A stretch of DNA of 28,849 nt, taken from assembly GCA_002349055.1 (NCBI GenBank), contig DECD01000047.1:23012-51860 (forward strand), read 5' to 3'. Made by a program: the position numbers and the translations under genes. Shown here piece by piece: positions 15,712 to 21,944 of the stretch (within the stretch, counting starts at the first letter, position 1; every line of letters starts with the position of its first letter). The stretch is from Bacteroidales bacterium UBA2939. Lineage in GTDB: Bacteria; Bacteroidota; Bacteroidia; Bacteroidales; P3. The notes beneath the pieces are model-generated. The model worked only from the letters and a program-made list of their open reading frames with translations, did no database searches and had not been told where the DNA came from.

Positions 15712-16749
15712 ATGAAACGAGGATTCGGCTCCGATAACCATTCCGGCATCAGCCCCGAGATACTGAAAGCTATCGCCGACGCCAACACCGACCACGCGCT
15801 GGCCTATGGCGACGACGAGTGGTGCGCCCGCACCGAATGTCTTTTCAAAGAGTATTTCGGCCCGCAGGCCAAGGTCTATTTCGTCTTCAACGGCACAGGT
15901 GCCAACGTGCTGAATATCGATGCTATGTGCCGCTCCCACGAGGCGGTGGTGTGTGCCGAGACGGCGCACATCAACGTCGATGAGTGTGGAGCTCCTCAGC
16001 GTGTCGTGGGCTGCCGCCTGCTGACGGTCGACACACCCGACGGCAAGCTCACCCCCGACCTGGTGAAGACGCGCCTCCACGGCTTCGGCTTCGAGCACCA
16101 TTCGCAACCTAAAGCCATCAGTATCACGCAGAGCACCGAACTTGGTACCCTCTACACCCTCGACGAGATCCGAGCCCTGGCCGACTTGGCACATTCTTAT
16201 AATATGTACCTCCACATGGACGGTGCCCGCCTGGCCAATGCTGCAGTGGCGCTGGCCTGCACCTTCAAGGAGATGACCACCGACCTCGGTGTCGACTGCC
16301 TCTCCTTCGGTGGCACCAAGAACGGACTCCTGATGGGCGAGAGTTGCGTGATACTCAACCCGGCCCTTGATGTCGATTTAAAATACCGCCGCAAGCAGAT
16401 GACCCAGTTGTGCAGCAAGATGCGCTTCATGGCAGCCCAGTTCGAGGCTTACCTCACCACGGGTCTCTGGCGTCGCAATGCAGAGCACAGCAACCGCATG
16501 GCGCAGCTACTCTACAACGAGGTTAGTACCTTGGGTGTCAAGGTGATGTATCCCGTCCAGGTGAACAGCGTCTTCGTCCAGCTGCCCGCCGAGGTGTGGC
16601 ACGCCTTGCAGAAGGAATACTTCTTCTACGACTGGGACGAGGCCCAGAACGTCGTCCGCTGGATGTGCTCCTTCGACACAACCGAAGAGGACATCCACGC
16701 CTTCACCACCGCCCTGAAAAGAATCCTAGAAAGCCCTAGAACCACCTAG
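15712..16749 (+). CDS. ltaE: Low-specificity L-threonine aldolase (beta-eliminating lyase family)
   Basis: PLP enzyme that splits threonine/allo-threonine to glycine and acetaldehyde. 345 residues, normal length. GSDNHSGISPEIL opens the protein, with VFNGTGANVLNI (PLP phosphate loop), HMDGARLANA (D170, R173) and the Schiff-base lysine K203 in SFGGTKNGLLMGE. This supports threonine aldolase over other members of the family. Its product glycine would feed the glycine cleavage system, whose H protein is encoded nearby. The last ~9 codons (ILESPRTT) and the TAG stop lie inside a 10-nt-period CCTAG array, so the C-terminus was set by the repeat. ATG 15712 is the only plausible start. Confidence 0.93.
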   Translation: MKRGFGSDNHSGISPEILKAIADANTDHALAYGDDEWCARTECLFKEYFGPQAKVYFVFNGTGANVLNIDAMCRSHEAVVCAETAHINVDECGAPQRVVGCRLLTVDTPDGKLTPDLVKTRLHGFGFEHHSQPKAISITQSTELGTLYTLDEIRALADLAHSYNMYLHMDGARLANAAVALACTFKEMTTDLGVDCLSFGGTKNGLLMGESCVILNPALDVDLKYRRKQMTQLCSKMRFMAAQFEAYLTTGLWRRNAEHSNRMAQLLYNEVSTLGVKVMYPVQVNSVFVQLPAEVWHALQKEYFFYDWDEAQNVVRWMCSFDTTEEDIHAFTTALKRILESPRTT

Positions 16750-16860
16750 GACTTCCTAGAACATCCTAGGTCCTCCTAGTATTTCCTAGGTCCTCCTAGA
16801 ATTTCCTAGGTCCTCCTAGGATTACCTAGAATAGCCTAGCTTTTCCTAGAAAACCCTAGA
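16721..16860 (+). repeat. Fourteen-unit CCTAG array, exact 10-nt period
   Basis: Fourteen successive 10-nt units, each with CCTAG at positions 5-9 of the unit (first CCTAG at 16725, last at 16855). No unit departs from the spacing or core. The 4-nt spacers vary (gaat, aagc, acca, actt, acat, tcct, attt, atta, atag, tttt, aaac), with TCCT and ATTT recurring alternately in the middle. The third unit supplies the ltaE TAG stop (16747-16749); the rest is intergenic, ending 20 nt before the feoB inverted repeat. Confidence 0.98.
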
Positions 16861-16880
16861 AAAACAAAAATAATCACTAA

Positions 16881-16906
16881 AAATGGTGACCCACAAGTCA
16901 CCATTT
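16881..16906. promoter_or_regulatory. Perfect 10-bp inverted repeat over the feoB -33 region
   Basis: AAATGGTGAC (16881-16890), 6-nt loop, GTCACCATTT (16897-16906). It spans where the -33 box of the feoB promoter should lie, so it is a candidate operator. It could instead terminate transcription from ltaE; only a short TTATT follows the stem. It does not look like a standard Fur box. Confidence 0.7.
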
Positions 16907-16912
16907 TATTCG

Positions 16913-16920
16913 TATCTTTG
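16913..16920 (+). promoter_or_regulatory. -7 promoter element of feoB
   Basis: TATCTTTG, exact TAnnTTTG, 19 nt before ATG 16940. This decides the start: the upstream in-frame ATG at 16883 would lie before the predicted transcription start. Confidence 0.8.
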
Positions 16921-16939
16921 CACTCCAAAACGACAACTC

Positions 16940-19024
16940 ATGAAGCACTATAAGATAGCTATTGTAGGCAGCGCAAACAGCGGCAAATCAATATTATGCC
17001 GCGCTCTGCAAGAGGCTGCCGAACGCCGTGGCGACGGCATCGAAATCTCTTGGAGCGAAGTCCACGACTGCGAAGAAGCCGAATCCCTCGACCCCGATGT
17101 TATCCTACAGACCGTCGACTGTACCGACCTCGACGAGAGCCTCGTCTTCACGCCGCAGCTCATCGACATGCACCGCCGCCTCATCCTGGCTTTCACCCGC
17201 TACGACCAGCTCCTTTCCACCGGCCACTCTCTCGACATCAGCAGTTTGGAGAAACAGATGGGCGTCCTTGCGCGCATCGTCAACCCGCTCACCGGCGATG
17301 GTGTCGACGACCTCGCTACCCAGGTAGTTAGCGCCGCCGAGGGTAGGGTGGAGGTGCTCCGCCACGTCCATGTCGAATATGGTCAGGACGTGATGCACTC
17401 CCTCAAGAGCATCATCAACTTCCTGGCAACCGCCCCAAAAGGCCCTAATGCCCTTAAAGCCCCTAAGGGCCCTACCTCCATCCACTCCAAGCGCTACCTC
17501 GCCATCCGTCTCCTCGAGCGTCCTGTCGAGACCCTTCCAGTCTTCGCAGACGAACCTTATTTCGCCGACCTCTCGGCACTCGTCGAGCGCGAGCGTCACC
17601 ACCTCTTCACCGAACTCAAGCGAAGCCCCGAGGAGATTATCCACGAGGCACGTCACGGCTATGTCAGCGGTGCCCTTGCCGCAGCCCTCACCCATAGCGA
17701 TGACGACAGCGATCACACCCTCCAGCAGCGCATCGATGCCGTTCTTACCAACCGCTGGATAGGCTTCCCCGTCCTCGTGGCCGTGCTGTTGGTAGTCTTC
17801 GAATGTACCTTCACTCTCGGAGCCTACCCGCAGGACTGGATACAGAGCGGCATCGACGCCCTCTGCGGCTGGCTCTCGGGAGTGCTGCCTGCGGGCTGGT
17901 TCTCGTCGATGATGGTCGACGGCGTCGTGCAGGGCGTCGGAGCCGTCCTCGCCTTCCTGCCCAACATCGTCATCCTCTTTTTCTTCCTCTCCATCCTCGA
18001 GGACATCGGCTATATGGCGCGTGCCGCCTACCTCATGGACGGCATCATGCACCGCGTAGGCCTCCACGGCCGCTCCTTCATTCCCATGCTTGTGGGCTTC
18101 GGATGCAATGTCCCGGCCATCATGGCAGCCCGCGACATACAGAACCGCAAGGACCGTACCCTCACCATGCTCATGATACCCTTCATGAGCTGCTCGGCGC
18201 GCCTGCCGGTCTACCTGCTCCTCGTCTCGGCTTTTTTCACCGACTATAAGGCCCTGGTGATGATCTCCCTCTACCTTGTCGGTATCGTCCTGTCGATACT
18301 CTTCGCTTTGATAATGAAGCACACGCCGTGGTTCCGCAAGGACCGCGACGAGGACTATGTCAGCGAGCTCCCGTCCTTCCGCCGTCCCACTGTCCGCAAC
18401 ACCGGCATGCACATCTGGGAACGCTGCGCCGACTACCTGAAGAAGATTTCCACCGTCATCCTCCTCGCCTCCGTGGTCATCTGGGCCCTAAGCTACTTCC
18501 CCCGCCCCACCAGCGAATCTAGTTTATCTAGCAAATCTAGTATATCTAGCGGAACTAGAACATCTAGCCCCGAAAGAGACTACGAGCACAGCTACCTAGC
18601 CCAGATCGGCCGAGCCATGGATCCTGTGATGTCACCCCTGGGCTTCGACTGGAAGATGAATGTCTGCATCCTCACCGGCCTCCCCGCCAAAGAGGCCATC
18701 GTCAGCACCATGGCCATCCTCTACAACGACCCCGAACCCACTGTGTTAACCAGCTCCCCCTCTAAGTTAGAGGGGGTGGCAGCGCAAAGCGCTGACGGGG
18801 GCGTGTGTCAAGACTCCGCCCTCGCCACCACCCTCCGCGAGCGGCACATCTTCACTCCCGCCACAGCCTTCGGCTTCATGATGTTCGTCCTGCTCTACTT
18901 CCCCTGCATCGCCACCATCGCCACCCTCCGCCGTGAGATAGGGCGTGGCTGGGCGGCCTTCTCCGTCGTCAACTCCATCCTCCTCGCCTGGCTCGTCGCC
19001 TTCCTGATTAACCTGATATTCTAA
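16940..19024 (+). CDS. feoB: Ferrous iron transporter FeoB with degenerate G domain and three low-complexity insertions
   Basis: Inner-membrane Fe(II) importer of 694 residues. The N-terminal G domain keeps the P-loop GSANSGKS (10-17) but then jumps to SLDPDVILQTVDCTDLDESL, which matches the segment after G3 in normal FeoB. The ~45 residues carrying the G2 Thr and the G3 DxPG motif are missing, and the G4 NxxD reads TRYD. The transport part is well conserved: VLAFLPNIVILFFFLSILED then IGYMARAAYLMD, FIPMLVGFGCNVPAIMAARD, PFMSCSARLPVY, and GLPAKEAIVSTMAILY. Three in-frame insertions derive from repeats: ~166-178 (PKGPNALKAPKGP), ~527-543 (Ser-rich, CTAG array) and ~606-618 (palindrome). No FeoA domain is fused, and no feoA is adjacent. 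The stop codon is the first unit of the following 9-nt array. Confidence 0.92.
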   Translation: MKHYKIAIVGSANSGKSILCRALQEAAERRGDGIEISWSEVHDCEEAESLDPDVILQTVDCTDLDESLVFTPQLIDMHRRLILAFTRYDQLLSTGHSLDISSLEKQMGVLARIVNPLTGDGVDDLATQVVSAAEGRVEVLRHVHVEYGQDVMHSLKSIINFLATAPKGPNALKAPKGPTSIHSKRYLAIRLLERPVETLPVFADEPYFADLSALVERERHHLFTELKRSPEEIIHEARHGYVSGALAAALTHSDDDSDHTLQQRIDAVLTNRWIGFPVLVAVLLVVFECTFTLGAYPQDWIQSGIDALCGWLSGVLPAGWFSSMMVDGVVQGVGAVLAFLPNIVILFFFLSILEDIGYMARAAYLMDGIMHRVGLHGRSFIPMLVGFGCNVPAIMAARDIQNRKDRTLTMLMIPFMSCSARLPVYLLLVSAFFTDYKALVMISLYLVGIVLSILFALIMKHTPWFRKDRDEDYVSELPSFRRPTVRNTGMHIWERCADYLKKISTVILLASVVIWALSYFPRPTSESSLSSKSSISSGTRTSSPERDYEHSYLAQIGRAMDPVMSPLGFDWKMNVCILTGLPAKEAIVSTMAILYNDPEPTVLTSSPSKLEGVAAQSADGGVCQDSALATTLRERHIFTPATAFGFMMFVLLYFPCIATIATLRREIGRGWAAFSVVNSILLAWLVAFLINLIF
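17437..17475 (+). repeat. In-frame CCCTAA-type array inside feoB, 9-nt period
   Basis: Core TAA/TAC at 17446, 17455, 17464 and 17473 (with AAA at 17437), each preceded by CC or CT: exact 9-nt steps. It encodes about PKGPNALKAPKGP in the linker between the G domain and the membrane part. Same core and period as the array after feoB. Confidence 0.85.
18519..18567 (+). repeat. In-frame CTAG array inside feoB, 9-nt period
   Basis: CTAG at 18519, 18528, 18537, 18546, 18555 and 18564: six units at exactly 9 nt with varied spacers. Read as TCT-AGN or ACT-AGA, so no TAG stop arises; it encodes a Ser-rich loop (SLSSKSSISSGTRTSS) between membrane segments. Confidence 0.97.
18756..18793. repeat. Tandem palindromes inside feoB
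   Basis: 18756-18776 is a perfect palindrome (arms CCCCCTCTAA/TTAGAGGGGG, 1-nt centre), followed by a 5-bp hairpin AGCGC-AAA-GCGCT at 18781-18793. Both are read in frame within a loop before the last membrane region. It resembles an interspersed repeat of Bacteroidota genomes (recollection, not checked). Confidence 0.85.
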
Positions 19025-19141
19025 AGTCCCCAAAGCCCTTAATGGCCCCAAAGCCCCTAATGGCCCTAAAGGCTCTAATGCCCCTAAGGACCTTAATGGC
19101 CCTAAAGTCCCTAATGCCCTTATAGCCCCTAAAGCCCCTTT
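19022..19141 (+). repeat. Fourteen-unit CCCTAA-type array after feoB, exact 9-nt period
   Basis: Core YAA/TAN positions fall at 19022, 19031, 19040 and every 9 nt to 19139, 14 steps without a slip. Ten of the units read TAA, two CAA, one TAT and one TTT. Most are preceded by CC or CT, giving units like GCCCCTAAA and TGGCCCTAA. The first unit is the feoB stop codon TAA. The frame therefore contains a series of in-frame stops. Confidence 0.95.
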
Positions 19142-19214
19142 GAAAAAAAAAATCCTCCTCCCACACAATAAACCCCCTAACCCTCACGTTACCTCAACAA
19201 AAAAAATCAAGGCA

Positions 19215-19775
19215 ATGACCACCAACACCGACTTTCTTCCCCAGCGGGGCAACTATCGAGGCTTGGTTGCCTACCAGAAAGCCGAGTGTATCTACGATCT
19301 TACCTTCTATTTTGCTTCCACCTATCTTGAGAAAGGAGACCGCACTGTCGACCAGATGATTCAAGCTGCTCGTAGTGGCAAGCAGAACATCGCCGAGGGC
19401 TCCGCGGCTAGCGCCACCTCGCGAGAAACCGAGATCAAGCTTACCAATGTGGCTAAGGCCAGTCTTCAGGAGCTGTTGGTCGACTATGAGGACTACCTTC
19501 GTGTGAGGGGCTTGCAGCAGTGGTCGAAAGAAGACCCTCGCTTCGAGAAAACCCGCTTGCTCTGCAAAAGCCATAATTCTTCCGAGTATTATATGTCCGC
19601 GGCGGCTTCCCGTTCCGACGAGACCATCGCCAATATAGCCATCATACTGATTCATCAGACCGATTTTTTGCTCTATCGTCTGATAGAGCGCTTAAAAGCT
19701 GACTTCCTTGAGAAAGGTGGCATCCGTGAGGAGATGACCCGCGCCTGCCTCGTTCACCGCGGTCAGCAGAAATAG
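19215..19775 (+). CDS. Four-helix-bundle protein (23S rRNA intervening-sequence protein family, 'suffix' type)
   Basis: 186 residues from ATG 19215. The start is chosen because upstream codons lie in the repeat array and its A-rich tail. The family signature is clear: YRGLVAYQKAECIYDLTFYF (about 13-32), FASTYLEKGDRTVDQMIQAA, ARSGKQNIAEGSAASATSRE then TEIKLTNVAKASLQELLVDY (to about 95). The C-terminal part SDETIANIAIILIHQTDFLL then YRLIERLKADFLEKGGIREE matches the extended 'suffix' subfamily of Bacteroidota. The fold is shared with proteins encoded in rRNA intervening sequences and with Avd of diversity-generating retroelements. The biochemical role of this subfamily is unknown to me. No promoter of the TAnnTTTG type is seen upstream. 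Confidence 0.85.
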   Translation: MTTNTDFLPQRGNYRGLVAYQKAECIYDLTFYFASTYLEKGDRTVDQMIQAARSGKQNIAEGSAASATSRETEIKLTNVAKASLQELLVDYEDYLRVRGLQQWSKEDPRFEKTRLLCKSHNSSEYYMSAAASRSDETIANIAIILIHQTDFLLYRLIERLKADFLEKGGIREEMTRACLVHRGQQK

Positions 19776-19810
19776 AAAAACTGTTAAAAATTCGCGTTGC
19801 ACAAACTTTT

Positions 19811-19842
19811 TTTGCGCAATATCAATTTTATTCGTATCTTTG
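19811..19842 (+). promoter_or_regulatory. Canonical Bacteroidota promoter of the surface module
   Basis: TTTG at 19811-19814, a 20-nt gap, then TATCTTTG at 19835-19842: the best match to TTTG-N(19-21)-TAnnTTTG in the window. The predicted start is near 19849, about 65 nt before the small peptide gene. Confidence 0.88.
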
Positions 19843-19854
19843 CAACAACTATAC

Positions 19855-19880
19855 CTATAGGCACAAAGTGTCCCCTATAG
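19855..19880 (+). promoter_or_regulatory. Leader hairpin at the start of the surface-module transcript
   Basis: CTATAGG (19855-19861) pairs with CCTATAG (19874-19880), and CAC (19862-19864) with GTG (19868-19870), around an AAA loop with a 3-nt bulge. It lies at the predicted 5' end of the mRNA, where it could protect the RNA or regulate it (inference). Confidence 0.55.
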
Positions 19881-19915
19881 CTATATGTATTTGATTGACA
19901 ATTAAGTGGAATAAA

Positions 19916-20197
19916 ATGGAAAAACAGAATATGAAGAAAAAAATTACAAATTATGAGGCTCCACAGCTCACTGTGGTGGAGTTCCGCATGGAAAAAGGCT
20001 TCGCGGTCTCTGGACCATTCTCCCAGACGGTGAATATGGTCAACTTTTATAGTAGTACCCTTGCAGAGGAAGCCCAGCAACTTGCAGGAGACAATGGTAT
20101 GGTGGGAGGTGTTATGGGAGAAGGCCAAACGACTGAGGACCATAGCAATCCCTATGGCGGTAGTGGCTGGACATTCGAGAATGGCAGCTATTTTTAG
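19916..20197 (+). CDS. Small protein with YEAPxLxxVEFxxExGFAxSG N-terminus, function unknown
   Basis: 93 residues from ATG 19916 (an alternative ATG at 19931 gives MKKKITNYEAP, which may be the true start). No signal peptide or membrane segment. The N-terminal YEAPQLTVVEFRMEKGFAVS pattern is like short Bacteroidales proteins found next to surface lipoproteins, followed by a variable Gly/Asn/Glu-rich tail ending GGSGWTFENGSYF. The charged N-terminus with a conserved hydrophobic patch and a G-F-A-x-S segment looks leader-peptide-like, but no modification or protease gene is nearby. First gene after a canonical promoter, 44 nt upstream of the lipoprotein. Base composition here is AT-richer than in the core genes on either side. 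Confidence 0.7.
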   Translation: MEKQNMKKKITNYEAPQLTVVEFRMEKGFAVSGPFSQTVNMVNFYSSTLAEEAQQLAGDNGMVGGVMGEGQTTEDHSNPYGGSGWTFENGSYF

Positions 20198-20241
20198 ACC
20201 TTTATTATAAAAGAAAATTAAGAAATAAGAAAGGAAATACA

Positions 20242-21912
20242 ATGAAACAGTTACGTTATTTTCTTATGCTTTGTGTCTTCTGCCTTCTGGCAGTAGGTTG
20301 CGAGAAAGATAAAGATCAACCTTCGGGTCAGTCGGCTTCTTATGACACTTTTTTAGTTAAGATGCCAGAGTTGCGATCCGACTCCAAATCTTATGTCAGA
20401 TTTTCATCCTCTCTCTCCGATATCCTTTATGAAGATGGAGACAAGGTGTCTATCAATGGTGTTGAGTTCACCGTTGAATACAACACTGAAAAAGGCTACT
20501 GGGAAGCCAAATCATCTACAGGGGTTGAAGACATAGATGGCAGTTTCTATTGCTGCTCTGCCGATGGTGTCGTCAGCAACTGGAATGAAAGCAATAAATC
20601 TTATTCCGTGAGTATGGCTGATTCCCGCGAGACAACTACTGGTATCGTGTTGGCGGGAAGCACCATGGACAATACCTTGCAGTTTACCCCCTGCTTTGCA
20701 GTGCTGATTTTTGCCCCGGAAGATGTTTCTCCTTATACCAAAGTACAGGTTGGTTTTGATAATGGAAAGATTCCCTATAATTTCACAGTCAATGCAACTA
20801 ACCCTGGCTCTATTTCGGGTACTTCCGAATACTATGGTCCTGCTTCATCTACCCAAACCGGTAGACTTATGACTATGAAGAATAGTTTTAGGGATGTGTC
20901 TGGAGATGATATTGCTTTAGGCTATTATTACATCGCTATTCCTATTTATGGTTCTCAGGTCTCAACGAAACTCTATTTCCAATATACCAAAAACGGTTCT
21001 TCCTACCAACGTGTGACTGAGGCTCAGGTAACACTGAAAAAGGGTTATGTCTATATCATCCCTTCCGAGGATATGACTGAATATCCCTTTGACGAGAATG
21101 GTGCAAGCAAACATGTCTTCTCTGTCTCACAAAACCAAACCGTGAAATTCTCGGCTGGTAATCTACAGTGTCAACCCTCATTGACTGGTAATGATAAAGC
21201 ACTCCGCTTTGCTCCACATCAATACGATATTGTGGGCGAGGCTAATAATATGGGGATTAATGTAAGCACTGCTCACTATTTTGATTTGTATGGATGGGCA
21301 ACGAGCGGACAGAACGGTCAGTACCCGTGGGCAACGTCACCAACTAACTCTGATTATTACGCAGGTGCTGTAGACAATGATTTTTATACAAATAACACTT
21401 CACAATGGTATGATTGGGGATATAAAAATCATAATCTAATTTGGTATGGAAACGCAATAGCTCACACTAGTTCTAGTAATAATCGTTGGCGCACATTGAC
21501 ACAGAACGAATGGGATTATTTGTTGAATAATCGTACAAATGCAACAAATCTGAGAGGATATGCAACGATTGAGACGACTTTTGGCTTTGTTATCCTCCCC
21601 GATGATTGGAATGCGTCCTCATATACAGACGTTTCTTTCTCTCCCAATAATAATAATAGTTACACCCTTCAAACATGGGATAAAATGGAAAAGCATGGAG
21701 CCATCTTTTTGCCTGCATGTGGTTCGAGGAATGGCTCAAGTGAAGTAGATAATGTCAATACTGTAGGTTACTATTGGTCGTCCTCCCATTATAATTCCTC
21801 TAGGTGTTATGCTTTTTATTTTAAGAATTCGGGGACGTTATCTTATAATGCTTCACAAAGACAAACTAGAACTCAAGGTTGTTCTGTTCGTTTAGTCGTA
21901 AATGCAAATTAA
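20242..21912 (+). CDS. Surface lipoprotein: fimbrillin-like N-terminus and FISUMP / C-type-lectin-like C-terminus
   Basis: 556 residues. A lipoprotein signal peptide ends LLAVGC with C20 as lipidated residue. Residues ~30-280 form a beta-rich region resembling fimbrillin-type proteins (FSSSLSDILYEDGDKVSING). From ~287 the sequence follows a large Bacteroidales family: FSVSQNQTVKFSAGNLQCQP, FAPHQYDIVGEAN, WRTLTQNEWDYLLNNRT, FVILPDDW, GAIFLPACGSRNG, and the ending YYWSSS...SVRLVV. This is the Fibrobacter succinogenes major paralogous (FISUMP) domain with an FGE/C-type-lectin-like fold. It is probably displayed on the cell surface for ligand binding. The gene is AT-rich (many AAT, TAT codons) compared with the core genes. 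It is followed after 32 nt by the giant T9SS protein, so the two are probably co-transcribed. Confidence 0.8.
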   Translation: MKQLRYFLMLCVFCLLAVGCEKDKDQPSGQSASYDTFLVKMPELRSDSKSYVRFSSSLSDILYEDGDKVSINGVEFTVEYNTEKGYWEAKSSTGVEDIDGSFYCCSADGVVSNWNESNKSYSVSMADSRETTTGIVLAGSTMDNTLQFTPCFAVLIFAPEDVSPYTKVQVGFDNGKIPYNFTVNATNPGSISGTSEYYGPASSTQTGRLMTMKNSFRDVSGDDIALGYYYIAIPIYGSQVSTKLYFQYTKNGSSYQRVTEAQVTLKKGYVYIIPSEDMTEYPFDENGASKHVFSVSQNQTVKFSAGNLQCQPSLTGNDKALRFAPHQYDIVGEANNMGINVSTAHYFDLYGWATSGQNGQYPWATSPTNSDYYAGAVDNDFYTNNTSQWYDWGYKNHNLIWYGNAIAHTSSSNNRWRTLTQNEWDYLLNNRTNATNLRGYATIETTFGFVILPDDWNASSYTDVSFSPNNNNSYTLQTWDKMEKHGAIFLPACGSRNGSSEVDNVNTVGYYWSSSHYNSSRCYAFYFKNSGTLSYNASQRQTRTQGCSVRLVVNAN

Positions 21913-21944
21913 TTTTTGAAAATAACAACTAAATAATATTTGAT

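Noticed and set aside
16721..16860. CRISPR array
   Set aside because: The unit is only 10 nt with a 5-nt core. CRISPR repeats are about 23-47 nt with spacers of similar length, and no cas gene is present.
16883..16939. Upstream ATG at 16883 as the feoB start
   Set aside because: It precedes the predicted -7 element at 16913-16920 and would be part of the inverted repeat. The family N-terminus begins at ATG 16940 (MKHYKIAIVGSANSGKS).
17105..18412. 435-codon open frame antisense to feoB
   Set aside because: Shadow frame; the sense strand has clear FeoB transport motifs and the promoter.
19215..19775. Diversity-generating retroelement accessory protein Avd
   Set aside because: Same fold class, but the length and C-terminal extension fit the four-helix-bundle 'suffix' family, and no reverse transcriptase or template repeat is in the window.
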